In this document: positions 26,258 to 35,100 of the stretch, in pieces
Numbering within the stretch: the stretch's first letter is position 1
Layout of the letters: every line of letters starts with the position of its first letter
Assembly: GCA_009877105.1 (NCBI GenBank)
Contig: WXFD01000051.1
Coordinates: forward strand, 1-64,000
Direction: 5' to 3'
DNA: 64,000 nucleotides
From: Bacteroidales bacterium
Lineage (GTDB): Bacteria > Bacteroidota > Bacteroidia > Bacteroidales > VadinHA17
Notes under the pieces: generated by a model
What the model was told of the DNA's origin: nothing
Databases searched by the model: none
What the model saw: the letters and a program-made list of their open reading frames with translations, nothing else
Program-made: the position numbers and the translations under genes

Positions 26258-27028
26258 ATGCAGAATATATCTTCAGGTTCAGGGATCAGGTCCATCCTGA
26301 ATTTCAGGGATGCAGGAGGATTGAAAATCACGGGAGGCGGTGTAATGAGAAAAGGACTCATTTACAGGTCAGCCAATCCCGACCGGGTTAATGGAAATGA
26401 TATTTCAAGGCTTAAGGAATTAGGAATAAAAACAATCATAGACCTGAGGGGGCCGGGAGAATCTGCAAAACGAAGAAACCTAACGCCTGATATTAAGCTA
26501 ATCAATTACCCGCTCGATTTTGCGGGTATAACACGGTTGAAACTCAAACCACTGATCACAAGACGTTATAATCCTGAAGAAATAAACAGGGTAATCAGTG
26601 ATCTTTATGTTGAGCTTGTTGATGCAGCGCGACCGGTATTGAGCAAAATGGCAGATCTGATCCTGGAACCGGGGAATGTTCCCTTGCTTATACATTGCCA
26701 GGCAGGCAAGGACAGGACCGGCATCCTGAGCGCACTCCTCCAGATGATAGCAGGTGCCGACAGGCAAGAAATCATTGGGAATTATATGGCATCAAATGAC
26801 TCAATGGTTCCGCACTATGAAAGAAAGCTGAGAATCAGAAAATTCCTGACGCTCGGTTTATTCCCTTCCGATGCAGTACTGCACGCAATAAAACAGAAAC
26901 ATGAAGATATCCTGACAGTGCTCTCCAGGGTCGAAAACCATTATGGCGGTATTGAAGGGTATCTTTCGGGTTCTGGATTCGATATTGCAAAGCTTCAGAA
27001 TCTCAGAAAGATACTTGTAGACCAATAG
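26258..27028 (+). CDS. Protein-tyrosine-phosphatase family protein (Y_phosphatase3 type)
   Basis: About 256 residues. The CX5R phosphatase loop is intact: LLIHCQAGKDRTGILSALL. The N-terminal part carries the family's FRDAGGLKI and GLIYRSANPDRV motifs and TIIDLRGPGES. It likely dephosphorylates tyrosine or a related phospho-ester. The reading frame stays open upstream to 26105 and could add a poor signal-like segment, but the conserved part begins right after MQNISSGSGIRSILNFRDAG, so the ATG at 26258 is preferred. dgkA follows after four bases, suggesting one transcript with the next two genes. Confidence 0.85.
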   Translation: MQNISSGSGIRSILNFRDAGGLKITGGGVMRKGLIYRSANPDRVNGNDISRLKELGIKTIIDLRGPGESAKRRNLTPDIKLINYPLDFAGITRLKLKPLITRRYNPEEINRVISDLYVELVDAARPVLSKMADLILEPGNVPLLIHCQAGKDRTGILSALLQMIAGADRQEIIGNYMASNDSMVPHYERKLRIRKFLTLGLFPSDAVLHAIKQKHEDILTVLSRVENHYGGIEGYLSGSGFDIAKLQNLRKILVDQ

Positions 27029-27032
27029 AATA

Positions 27033-27419
27033 ATGTTACCGGAAATTATGATTTCTTTTTTTGTGAAAAGGAAGAAGAGCTTCAGGAATGCATTTAAGGG
27101 ACTGGGTACCGTTATATTGAGCCAGGTCAATTTCAGGATACATCTCACGGTCCTGATCGTTGTTGTTGTTGCGGGACTGGCCTTAAGGATTGACCCGACC
27201 GGATGGATTGCCATAATCACCGTTGCAGGGCTGGTTCTGGCCGCCGAATGTTTTAACACAGCAATAGAATTCCTGGGTGATGCTTATACAGAGGAAGAAA
27301 ATCCATTTATCAGAAAGGCCAAGGATATTGCGGCAGCGGGGGTATTACTGATGTCTGTCACTGCAGCAGTGGTGGGCCTGATTGTTTTTATCCCGGCATT
27401 GTTGAATTTATTAAAATAG
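27033..27419 (+). CDS. dgkA: Diacylglycerol/undecaprenol kinase (DgkA family)
   Basis: 128 residues with three membrane helices, as in the DgkA family. The catalytic segment VLAAECFNTAIEFLGDAY carries the Glu and Asn residues of the ExxNTxIE motif, and NFRIHLTVLIVVVVAGL precedes it. Phosphorylates a lipid alcohol (undecaprenol or diacylglycerol) at the inner membrane with ATP. A second ATG at 27048 (MISFFVKRKKSF) is an equally good start. Operon-like spacing to the phosphatase upstream (4 bases) and the acyltransferase-like gene downstream (7 bases). Confidence 0.9.
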   Translation: MLPEIMISFFVKRKKSFRNAFKGLGTVILSQVNFRIHLTVLIVVVVAGLALRIDPTGWIAIITVAGLVLAAECFNTAIEFLGDAYTEEENPFIRKAKDIAAAGVLLMSVTAAVVGLIVFIPALLNLLK

Positions 27420-27426
27420 CCACAGG

Positions 27427-28548
27427 ATGGAAGATATCTTAATAAAGGAAGTTGTTACACGGAAAGACCTTCGTGATTTCATTTACCTGCCGGGGAAGAT
27501 ACACAGAAATGAGCCGGGCTGGCTTCCTCCATTATACATGGCTGAGTGGGAATTTTTCAGCAAAAAGAAGAACAAGTCTTTCGAGTATTCCGATACCCTG
27601 CTGTTACTGGCCTACAGGGGCGGAAGGCTTGCCGGCAGGATCATGGGTATTATCAACAGGCGGTACAATGCCATCTCAAATGAACAGCACGGCAGATTTT
27701 GTTTCATGGAGTGCTATAATGACAGGGAGGTCTTTCGTGCACTGCTTAAAAAGATTGAAGACTGGGCAAGGCAAAAAGGGATGAAAAAAATTGTGGGTCC
27801 TCTTGGTTTTTCCGATAAAGATCCCCAGGGTTTCCAGATAGAAGGATTTGAGTATGAACAATTCATTACCAGCCCGAACAACTCCCCTTATATGGTCAGC
27901 CTAATTGAGGGTGAAGGCTATGAAAAAAAGGTTGATCTTGTTGACTACCTTGGGGATATCCCGGAACAATTCCCTGCTGTTTATGGAAGGCTTCTTGGCA
28001 GGAACAATTCAACCGGAGAATTCAGGATTATTGAGTTCAGCTCCAGAAAGCAGTTAAAGCCGTTTATCCAGCCTGTCCTTGAGATAATGAATGAAACATT
28101 TGATGAGATCTATGCTTTTGTTCCCCTCGACGACAGTGAGAAGTCGGAACTTGCTTCAAGATATTTACCCATCCTTGATCCCCGGTTTGTCAAAGTTGCA
28201 GAAAGGGACGGGCAACTGATTGGTTTCGCTCTTGCGATTCCGGATGTGAGCCCGGCAATAAAGGCCTGCAGGGGAAAACTGTTTCCTTTTGGTTTTATTA
28301 AAATACTTCGGGAATCAAGACGTACCGGGAAGCTTCTGATGCTCCTCGGAGGGATAAGACGAGAACACAGGGGAAAAGGCGTTGATGTCCTTATGGGAGT
28401 AAAGATCTTGCAGGAAGCAATAGCAAGTAATATGAAAATCATTGAGAGTCATCTGGTTCTCGAAGAAAATTTCAGGATGAGAAAAGAGTATGAGAGAATC
28501 GGCTGCAAGGTGATCAAAAAATTCAGGATCTATCAGAAAGACCTGTAA
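27427..28548 (+). CDS. GNAT-fold acetyltransferase-like protein
   Basis: 373 residues. Recognised by its domain feel rather than an exact family: N-terminal FIYLPGKIHRNEPGWLPPL; a first GNAT-like half with RLAGRIMGIINRRYN, KKIVGPLGFSDKDPQG and YMVSLIEGEGYEK; and a second half with LIGFALAIPDVS and an acetyl-CoA-type turn RREHRGKGVDVLMGVKILQEA. A double-GNAT protein of Bacteroidota with unknown substrate. Cytosolic, no signal. Third gene of the phosphatase-dgkA cluster, so a role in lipid or envelope modification is possible but unproven. Confidence 0.65.
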   Translation: MEDILIKEVVTRKDLRDFIYLPGKIHRNEPGWLPPLYMAEWEFFSKKKNKSFEYSDTLLLLAYRGGRLAGRIMGIINRRYNAISNEQHGRFCFMECYNDREVFRALLKKIEDWARQKGMKKIVGPLGFSDKDPQGFQIEGFEYEQFITSPNNSPYMVSLIEGEGYEKKVDLVDYLGDIPEQFPAVYGRLLGRNNSTGEFRIIEFSSRKQLKPFIQPVLEIMNETFDEIYAFVPLDDSEKSELASRYLPILDPRFVKVAERDGQLIGFALAIPDVSPAIKACRGKLFPFGFIKILRESRRTGKLLMLLGGIRREHRGKGVDVLMGVKILQEAIASNMKIIESHLVLEENFRMRKEYERIGCKVIKKFRIYQKDL

Positions 28549-28697
28549 TATTCTCCTTGCTGCCTGAAATAGCCGGAACGCGTTTTAAACTACAGCTCCG
28601 AATCCTTTCCGATGAAAACCGTATGACTGACCAAAGGCACAGACACGATTGAATATAATTGCGTTCAATCATGTGTATTTCTTTTCCGGAGGGAGGC

Positions 28698-28717
28698 CAG
28701 ACAGGCATCCGATCTTT
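28698..28717 (+). promoter_or_regulatory. Conserved leader element before the beta-helix gene
   Basis: CAGACAGGCATCCGATCTTT ends 19 bases before the ATG at 28737. The same 20 bases, with one difference, occur at 35061-35080 ahead of araA, ending 20 bases before its ATG. Flanking bases (CGGAGG upstream, an A/T-rich run and GGA just before ATG) are also shared. Candidate operator or mRNA leader. Confidence 0.5.
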
Positions 28718-28736
28718 TTTAAAAAAATTTATAGGA

Positions 28737-30158
28737 ATGAAACAAATCACAAGAAGAAAATTTATGGAGAAGGCGATGATCACCGGTGCAGGGGTGTCTG
28801 TCATGCCGGTGATGGCATCTTCGGGGGATAATAACCTTAAACAAGTCGGAAACACTCCGCCGGTGGATACGGAACTCCCGGGAATTCCCGGGAATATTAT
28901 AATTCAGCCGCCATTGGCGGACGGTGATGCTCTTCAGCACGACTTCAGCACCATGCGTCCATTGAGGATCAAGGCTCCGGTCATCGTAACAGTCGGCCAG
29001 GATGAGGGGGATCTTCGGGGGAAGGATAATATTGTACTGCAGGCTGCAGTCGATTATGTGGCAGGCCTGGGCGGAGGTACAGTACATATTCTGCCGGGCA
29101 CCTATATAATGCGGAATTCCCTTTTCCCGAAGGCAGGTGTGACGATCAGGGGTTCGGGCGAAAAAACCATTCTTTGGAAGGCTCCAAGTGTAAGCAGCAA
29201 ACTGATCCGGGAAGCTGACTGGTATGAATACTGTGTTCAGGTGGAGAATCCCGAAGGATTCACCCCGGGCGGCGGTTTGGCACTCAGTGCCGATAAAAAA
29301 AACGATCAGGAAGTTAGTCTTTTTACTATCACTGCAATAAAAGACAATATACTTTTTCTCGACCGCCGGACGGAAAAAAACTTCTGGCCGGTTGATGAAG
29401 CCCGGGCCACCACGCGTTTCTCGATAATTCATGCTCTGAATGTGAATGATGTGAAAGTTGAAGACATTATCCTCGACGGCAATCTTTCCGCGAATGAAAG
29501 GGTGAATGACAATTACGCCGCAGCAGTTTTTATTCAATACTGCGACAACTGGAGCTTCAGGAACGTGACAGCCCGAAATTACAACGGCGATGGTTTCAGT
29601 TTCCAGGTTTGTGATGATGTCCGGTTTGAAAACTGCCATTCCCTGAACAATTTTGATCTTGGATATCATCCCGGAAGCGGTTCACAGCGTCCTGTCTTTA
29701 AAAACTGTACGGCAAAAGGCAACAGCCAGGGATTCTTCTGGTGCTGGGGCGTCTGCTATGGGATCGCCGAAAATTGCATTGCTTCAGACAACAGGAAATA
29801 CGGGGTGAATTTCGGACACCGCGACACTGATAATATTCTCAGGAACTGCCTGGTAGAAAATAATCAGGAAATCGGAATCCTGTTCCGGAAAGAAGAAAAT
29901 GAATTCCGGACAGGCGACCGTAATATAATTGAAAACTGCACAATCAGGAATAACGGAACAGCTGGCCCCGGAACAGGAATTGATATCCAGTGGAAAACGA
30001 ATGACATTACAATTCGTGACTGTTATTTTGAAAACACCCGGAACGGACCTCAGAAGACCGCCATAAAAATAAGCGCCGATGCTCAGCGAATAACTGTGGA
30101 AAATAATAAATTCTCAGGAGATGCAGTAAAAATTGAAGATCTGAGAAAAAAGAGCTGA
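28737..30158 (+). CDS. Tat-exported right-handed beta-helix protein
   Basis: About 473 residues from ATG 28737. A twin-arginine signal (TRRKFMEKAMITGAGVSVMP) starts it; the frame is open further upstream but that part is leader sequence. A pectate-lyase-3/DUF-type start follows (DNIVLQAAVDYVAGLGGGTV, then LPGTYIMRNSLFPKAGVTIR), then many parallel beta-helix coils (NCHSLNNFDLGYHPG, NCTAKGNSQGFF, NCLVENNQEIGILF, NCTIRNNGTAG). This fold is typical of polysaccharide lyases and hydrolases acting on pectins and similar polymers. No catalytic residues can be assigned by eye. Confidence 0.8.
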   Translation: MKQITRRKFMEKAMITGAGVSVMPVMASSGDNNLKQVGNTPPVDTELPGIPGNIIIQPPLADGDALQHDFSTMRPLRIKAPVIVTVGQDEGDLRGKDNIVLQAAVDYVAGLGGGTVHILPGTYIMRNSLFPKAGVTIRGSGEKTILWKAPSVSSKLIREADWYEYCVQVENPEGFTPGGGLALSADKKNDQEVSLFTITAIKDNILFLDRRTEKNFWPVDEARATTRFSIIHALNVNDVKVEDIILDGNLSANERVNDNYAAAVFIQYCDNWSFRNVTARNYNGDGFSFQVCDDVRFENCHSLNNFDLGYHPGSGSQRPVFKNCTAKGNSQGFFWCWGVCYGIAENCIASDNRKYGVNFGHRDTDNILRNCLVENNQEIGILFRKEENEFRTGDRNIIENCTIRNNGTAGPGTGIDIQWKTNDITIRDCYFENTRNGPQKTAIKISADAQRITVENNKFSGDAVKIEDLRKKS

Positions 30159-30167
30159 ACGTTATTC

Positions 30168-31064
30168 TTATTCCTGGTATTTAAAAAGCAGCAGGGTGGG
30201 ATTTCCGCTTCCGCCCTCGTTTGTTATTACCATATCCCCGTTACTGTAAAAGGCAATGCCTTCGGCATTATTGAAGACCGCCGGGTTCAGTGTCTCAATA
30301 TGTTCAATGTTTCCGTCCATGTCGGAGATAAAAAGCAAATAATCTGAAGATGAAAGAATAAAAAGCTTTTTGGACACAGGATTTATGCCTATCGCTGAAG
30401 TCATGAAATCAATCCGCGGCTCCGGTTGTTTCCCTTTCTTTTTCTCCTTCAGAGGAAGGTTTAACTTGTTTGCTTTTGCAAAATTCCTGATTGCCTGAAG
30501 ATCAAATATGAAAACCGGATCCTGCGAAAGTGTTCTGGTTTTAAGATCAAAAGCATAAATTTCCCTCTTATCCTTGTCTGCAGGGCCCTTCAGGGTTTTT
30601 CCTTTTGGTGCTATAAGCAGCCGGTTGCCGTCCGGATCAAAGCAGAGCCCTTCATTGTTCCTTGACGGAATGTTTGTGTAGAAAACATCAAAATTTAAAT
30701 TTCCCGACTCATGGCCGGCGATCTCGAAAAGTGCCCCGTCACTTCTGAGCACGTATATTTTACTTCCTGCAATGGCTATCCCTTCATAATCACCATTGAT
30801 ATTAAAGTGCAATTGTCTTTCTATCTTGTTTTTCTTTAAGTCATAAAAAAATACTATTCCATTCTCGTCCTGGATGCAGGCAAACAAATCCGATTCCAGA
30901 TGGGTTATCCCCGATATTTCGTGCAAAATTGCTGGAAGTATAAGGACGGCATCAGGTTTACTCAGATTATATCCCAGGGTATAATTCCCCGCATTTTTTA
31001 CAGGGGCGAATCCGGGGAAGATGAGAAATGCAAGCATTGATGCTGCTCGAAAAAATTTGATCAT
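30168..31064 (-). CDS. SdiA-regulated-like beta-propeller protein, secreted
   Basis: About 298 residues from the ATG at 31064 (MIKFFRAASMLAFLIFPGFA signal peptide); an upstream ATG at 31136 would bury the signal inside the protein. Contains SdiA-regulated/YjiK-type propeller motifs: LHEISGITHLESDLFACIQDE, INGDYEGIAIAG, NEGLCFDPDGNRLLIAPKG, SAIGINPVSKKLFILSSSD and NNAEGIAFYSNGDMVITNEG. The conserved DxEGIA and NxEGI/L repeats are diagnostic of this esterase-like calcium-binding family. Probably periplasmic; function unknown. Convergent with the beta-helix gene (9 bases between stops). Confidence 0.8.
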   Translation of the reverse strand: MIKFFRAASMLAFLIFPGFAPVKNAGNYTLGYNLSKPDAVLILPAILHEISGITHLESDLFACIQDENGIVFFYDLKKNKIERQLHFNINGDYEGIAIAGSKIYVLRSDGALFEIAGHESGNLNFDVFYTNIPSRNNEGLCFDPDGNRLLIAPKGKTLKGPADKDKREIYAFDLKTRTLSQDPVFIFDLQAIRNFAKANKLNLPLKEKKKGKQPEPRIDFMTSAIGINPVSKKLFILSSSDYLLFISDMDGNIEHIETLNPAVFNNAEGIAFYSNGDMVITNEGGSGNPTLLLFKYQE

Positions 31065-31163
31065 TAACTTGCTGTATTTTGTATATTTATGGATAATATC
31101 TTCAGCTTCGGCAGCGTTTAATAGGCAATTGTACAAAATATTTATTATAATACGATTGTGGTT

Positions 31164-31239
31164 GAAAAAAATGCCGGGTCAGGACGGTTGTACGATACCT
31201 GATCCAGACCCCGGCATCAGAGAACAGAAGTTTAATTGA
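31164..31239 (-). ncRNA. Candidate independent small RNA ending in an intrinsic terminator
   Basis: On the minus strand, within the divergent region between 31137 and 31335, a hairpin (ATGCCGG ... CCGGCAT with inner GTC/GAC and AGG/CCT pairs and an asymmetric bulge) is followed by seven T. No minus-strand gene lies upstream of it before the DUF4956 gene, so the terminator needs its own transcript. A promoter-like pair sits just upstream. The product would be about 75 nt. Alternatively the hairpin is just a mobile palindrome. Confidence 0.4.
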
Positions 31240-31245
31240 AACCTG

Positions 31246-31276
31246 CAAAATATAATCTTCCGGTGATTGAATCAAA
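31246..31276 (-). promoter_or_regulatory. Candidate promoter for the small RNA
   Basis: The minus strand has TTTG (31276-31273), 18 bases, then TATATTTTG (31254-31246), which is the TAnnTTTG box with one extra T. The predicted start is near 31239. Confidence 0.35.
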
Positions 31277-31335
31277 GCAACAAATTGTGCAAGTACTTAC
31301 CGGCTGAAGTAAATCATATTTAACAAAATCTGGCA

Positions 31336-31932
31336 ATGTCCGACAATTTCTTCAATCTGAACCATTCCGATTTTTTCGGTATTCTGATGAGGTTTGCAAT
31401 CAACACGATTTTCCTCATCATCCTGATACGGGTGATCTACTTTCGTTATTCCAGGAAGGAGAAGTTCCTCTTTACCTTTTTCCTTATGGGAATAACGGTC
31501 TTTTTCATCACTTCTATGCTGAAATCGGTTTTCATCGAATTCGGAATGGCGATAGGGCTGTTTGCGATCTTTGCCATCCTGAGGTTCAGAACGAGGAATT
31601 TCAGCCTGAAGGATATGTCCTACATTTTCACCACAATAGGAATATCAGTAATTAATTCATTGAAACTGACTGGTTTTCCAGTGCTCGGAGTGATTATTTT
31701 CAATATAATCATCATGGTTTCGGCCGTAATTCTTGAAGAATTCACTGTGAAGCATAATATTGTGAGCCATACTATCATTTATGAGGATCTGGATTTGCTT
31801 AAGTCGGCAAAAAAACAGAAGATCATCAGGGAATTATCTGCCCTTACAGGAAAGGATATTACATGCGTCAGGATCAGAAAAATCAATTACAAAGATAAAG
31901 TGGCGTTTCTCGATATCTCATACAGGGATTAA
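31336..31932 (+). CDS. DUF4956 inner-membrane protein
   Basis: 198 residues with about four membrane helices and the family's core segment FIEFGMAIGLFAIFAILRFRTRNFSLKDMSYIF split over helices 2-3, plus IGISVINSL. The C-terminal ~60 residues form a cytosolic domain (SAKKQKIIRELSALTGKDI). DUF4956 genes often sit beside VTC-type polyphosphate polymerase and CotH genes, but none is found here. Function unknown. Intact; 110 bases ahead of the DUF362 gene on the same strand. Confidence 0.88.
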   Translation: MSDNFFNLNHSDFFGILMRFAINTIFLIILIRVIYFRYSRKEKFLFTFFLMGITVFFITSMLKSVFIEFGMAIGLFAIFAILRFRTRNFSLKDMSYIFTTIGISVINSLKLTGFPVLGVIIFNIIIMVSAVILEEFTVKHNIVSHTIIYEDLDLLKSAKKQKIIRELSALTGKDITCVRIRKINYKDKVAFLDISYRD

Positions 31933-32041
31933 AGTTGGATATTATTGAAGGATCCGGCTTCCGGATTTATCAGGATTAATTTCTGCAGGAACAGAATTAT
32001 CACTATATTCAATGGCATTTTAACCTGAAAAACCGGAGCAG

Positions 32042-33643
32042 ATGCAGATTGACCGCAGGAGATTCATACGGTCATCAGTGCTTGCAGGTGCTGGTTTAGT
32101 ACTGTCACCGGGCAAGGGATTGTGTGATGAAAATACCTCTGACTACTTTGGGGTTCATCCCTTTATTCTGATGAACCCGGATGCCGTTTTCATAATGAAA
32201 ACAAATGTCGACGTTAAGACAAATTCCTCTGTCATCAAAAAGACGGGTCTGGATTTTGGCCGTTCAGTCTTTTGCAATACCGGCGACAAGGAGAACGGAT
32301 TCCCCAAAACCGGCAAAATAGTAATTAAACCCAACCTGACATGCCGCGCAAGGAATAGCTCCGCATATACGATCGAGCGGTCGATGGGAATTGTGACTGA
32401 TGCATTTTTTGTTGAGGGCGTTATAGAAAGTTTAAAGGAACTGGGGCTTTCATCCAACCAGCTTTTTATCAGGGAAGTCAATTGCCCGGATGATTTCTCA
32501 GACGGAGGCTATATTTCAATGGCTGAACGAACCGGAATAGACCTGCAGGGAATCAATACACCTGTTCAGAATCTGGCGCCTGAGCAGGTTTCATGGGTTA
32601 ATGTCCCCGGGGGTGTGTTTTTCAGAAGAATTCCTTACTTATGGCCGGTTAATGCCCCGGGTACTTTCCTGATCAATATAGCCAAGTTTAAAACTCATGG
32701 AATGGGAATGACCCTGTGTGCAAAAAACCTGCAGGGCACCATAGCAGCAAACTACCAGGCCCATTGCAGTGCTTACGGCAGGAGTATTTCCGGGGTGAGT
32801 GCCTCTGATCTGAATCCTGCAGCTGCCTCCGACATTCTTGCCAATTATAACAGGCACAGGGTTGCCGGAATTCCGCGATGGGATAAACCCGGCAGTGACG
32901 GCGGCTTATGGCAGGAGATATGGGCAACCCGGTGTCTTGATAATAATTCAGTGACATTCGCAGGCTTGCATATTATAGAGGGAATATATGGCCGGGACGG
33001 TGATTTTATGACGGGACCGGCACAGAATGGCCTGGCAACCGATTATATGACAAACATTATAATCTTTGGGCGGAACCAGTTCCATGTAGATAACATAGGT
33101 CATTATCTTGGGGGTCATGAACCGGGAAATTTCGGGCTCTTTCACCTTGCACTCGAGAGAGGCATGGCAAAGACAATAAATCCCGGGGAAATACCCCTGT
33201 ATGAATGGGATATTCATACAGGTGCCAGACCAGTCAGTCTCGAAAGCCAGCAACGTTTCAGGTTAAAAACCTATTATCTTCAAAGGAATTACAACGGGCA
33301 GGATGAACCTTACTGGCACCTTGTGAATGAACCCTATGAATATGACTCCGCAGGAGTGAATGACCCCGGTTTCAGCAGAAGCGGCTTCCACCTTCAGCAG
33401 AATTTTCCCAATCCGGTTAATACCGTTACATCAATCCCTTTCAGGCTGCCTTCAGGGGGAAATGCACGCCTTGAAATTCTCAATACATCCGGTAAGCTGA
33501 TCGAAGTGATTGTTAACAGGAATCTTGAAGGCGGAACCCATACTGTATTATGGGATAGCAGAACAGTCCCCTCAGGATCATATATTTGCAGGATCCATTT
33601 CAACAGCATGAATAGCACAATCTGGATGATAGTCATCCATTAG
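32042..33643 (+). CDS. Tat-signal DUF362 protein with a T9SS C-terminal sorting domain
   Basis: 533 residues. Twin-arginine start (DRRRFIRSSVLAGAGLVLSP). The DUF362 region follows: IVIKPNLTCRARN, VTDAFFVEGVIESLKELG, LINIAKFKTHGMGMTLCAKN and GLHIIEGIYGRDGDF. A linker (about residues 410-445) leads to a classic type A sorting domain from about residue 450: LQQNFPNPVNTVTSIPFRLP, then GTHTVLWDSRTVPSGSYICR. DUF362 proteins often bind Fe-S clusters, but no 4Fe-4S cysteine ladder is visible. The two signals together predict Tat crossing of the inner membrane then T9SS crossing of the outer membrane. Confidence 0.85.
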   Translation: MQIDRRRFIRSSVLAGAGLVLSPGKGLCDENTSDYFGVHPFILMNPDAVFIMKTNVDVKTNSSVIKKTGLDFGRSVFCNTGDKENGFPKTGKIVIKPNLTCRARNSSAYTIERSMGIVTDAFFVEGVIESLKELGLSSNQLFIREVNCPDDFSDGGYISMAERTGIDLQGINTPVQNLAPEQVSWVNVPGGVFFRRIPYLWPVNAPGTFLINIAKFKTHGMGMTLCAKNLQGTIAANYQAHCSAYGRSISGVSASDLNPAAASDILANYNRHRVAGIPRWDKPGSDGGLWQEIWATRCLDNNSVTFAGLHIIEGIYGRDGDFMTGPAQNGLATDYMTNIIIFGRNQFHVDNIGHYLGGHEPGNFGLFHLALERGMAKTINPGEIPLYEWDIHTGARPVSLESQQRFRLKTYYLQRNYNGQDEPYWHLVNEPYEYDSAGVNDPGFSRSGFHLQQNFPNPVNTVTSIPFRLPSGGNARLEILNTSGKLIEVIVNRNLEGGTHTVLWDSRTVPSGSYICRIHFNSMNSTIWMIVIH

Positions 33644-33710
33644 TGCCTGATCCGCTTTACTCCAGTTTAAACCGGGAAGTTAATCATATGCAATTACCTC
33701 CAGTCCGACG

Positions 33711-33740
33711 TTTGATTTGGAAAACAATTGCCTATCTTTG
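33711..33740 (+). promoter_or_regulatory. Promoter of the GH18 gene
   Basis: TTTG at 33711-33714, 18 bases, then TATCTTTG at 33733-33740: both Bacteroidota sigma elements with good spacing. The start codon at 33781 would have a leader of about 35 bases. It also shows that the longer frame from 33643 is not the real start. Confidence 0.6.
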
Positions 33741-33780
33741 GTTTATTAACCTGATTACTAATCCGGAAAAAATAGGCGCT

Positions 33781-34917
33781 ATGAGATTCAATTCAATTCC
33801 TTTCATTTTATTGCTTCTTGCTGGCATATTGTTCTGCAATTCCTGCAACCGGACGCCCTACTATGGGCCGGATATCTACGTTCCCGATACCACCTTCAAG
33901 GTTGTAGGCTATCTGTCGACGGGAAATTTTGACAAAATTGACGCGCTTGAGCTTGACAAGCTTACTTACCTGAACATCGCATTCGCCAACCCCGATGCTG
34001 ATGGAAACCTTGTTGCCGAGCTCAATGCCGACATAAAACCTGTGGTACAAAAAGGGCACGACCTGAATCTGAAAGTTTTTATTTCCCTTGCGGGAGGAGG
34101 CAGACCCGACACCGTGATCTGGAACAACCTGCTGAAACCTGAAAACAGATCAGCATTCATAAAGAAGCTGGTAGCATATGTTGAAGAAAATAATCTCGAT
34201 GGCGTAGATGTCGACATTGAAGGAAACCTGCTTCCTTATCTTGACAATAATTACAATCCTTTTGTTCTTGAATTGCGCAAAGCCCTTCATGCCAAGGGAA
34301 AAGGAATAACCGCCGCCCTCGGGGCTGTCGGCTTTCATGAAGCTGTTGGCCAGGAGGCGCTTGAAGCCTACGATTTTATAAATGTAATGGTTTATGATAA
34401 AACCGGGATATGGAGACCGCATGATATCGGCCCGCATTCACCATATTCCTATGCAACTGATGCAATTAAATTCTGGACGATCGACAGGAAGATCCCGCCT
34501 GAACGCATCACCCTGGGGGTGCCGTTCTATGGTTTTGATTTTACTCCTCCTGCAAGATATATTTCCTACGCGGAAATAATCAGGGAAAACAAGGGATATG
34601 CCTATCATGATTCCGTCGGAACCAGATACTACTATAATGGTATCCCAACAATGGTGAAGAAAACAGAACTTGCAAAGAAAACTCTTGGCGGTGTAATGAT
34701 CTGGGAGATTGCCTATGATACGACAGGTGATCTTTCATTGATGAAAGCGTTGTACCAGACACTCGAGGCAGGAAACTGCCAGGTAAGAACATTTTTCAGG
34801 GATGAGGACGGTGATGGTTTCGGAGATATGTCCAGACCGATTCAGGCATGTGAAGCCCCGGAAGGCTATGTGGCAAACATGGACGACAGGGATGATAAAA
34901 ACCCCCGGGTGCATTAA
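33781..34917 (+). CDS. GH18-family lipoprotein (chitinase/endo-N-acetylglucosaminidase-like) with calcium-type repeats
   Basis: 378 residues from the ATG at 33781: lipoprotein signal (LLLLAGILFCNSCN). The GH18 barrel is clear: VVGYLSTGNF at strand 1, KVFISLAGGG at strand 3, and the catalytic LDGVDVDIEG (DxxDxDxE, acid Glu intact) at strand 4, then INVMVYDKTG and MIWEIAYDT. The last ~45 residues contain DEDGDGFGD and DRDDKNP, thrombospondin-3/dockerin-like calcium loops. It hydrolyses beta-1,4-linked GlcNAc in chitin, peptidoglycan fragments or N-glycans (substrate-assisted). Anchored in the envelope; own promoter. Confidence 0.9.
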   Translation: MRFNSIPFILLLLAGILFCNSCNRTPYYGPDIYVPDTTFKVVGYLSTGNFDKIDALELDKLTYLNIAFANPDADGNLVAELNADIKPVVQKGHDLNLKVFISLAGGGRPDTVIWNNLLKPENRSAFIKKLVAYVEENNLDGVDVDIEGNLLPYLDNNYNPFVLELRKALHAKGKGITAALGAVGFHEAVGQEALEAYDFINVMVYDKTGIWRPHDIGPHSPYSYATDAIKFWTIDRKIPPERITLGVPFYGFDFTPPARYISYAEIIRENKGYAYHDSVGTRYYYNGIPTMVKKTELAKKTLGGVMIWEIAYDTTGDLSLMKALYQTLEAGNCQVRTFFRDEDGDGFGDMSRPIQACEAPEGYVANMDDRDDKNPRVH

Positions 34918-35060
34918 ACTGAATAAAGATACTTCCGGATCCACAGGATCAGTCACCGGATAGGTTATATGTATCATATGGCTTGCTACCAGTATGTATT
35001 CCTTCCTGAAGCATGTATTACTATGGTTTTCAATATACAGCTTTCCTGCCCGGAGGTCGT

Positions 35061-35080
35061 CAGACAGGTATCCGATCTTT
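35061..35080 (+). promoter_or_regulatory. Conserved leader element before araA
   Basis: CAGACAGGTATCCGATCTTT, ending 20 bases before the araA start. Nineteen of 20 bases match the element before the beta-helix gene at 28698-28717, at nearly the same distance from ATG. Confidence 0.5.
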
Positions 35081-35100
35081 AATAAATAAATTATACAAGG

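Noticed and set aside
34918..35100. Possible coding meaning of the shared leader (reads PGGRQTGIRS-like)
   Set aside because: The two copies share a similar reading only over a few codons and in frames without start codons; a regulatory reading fits better.
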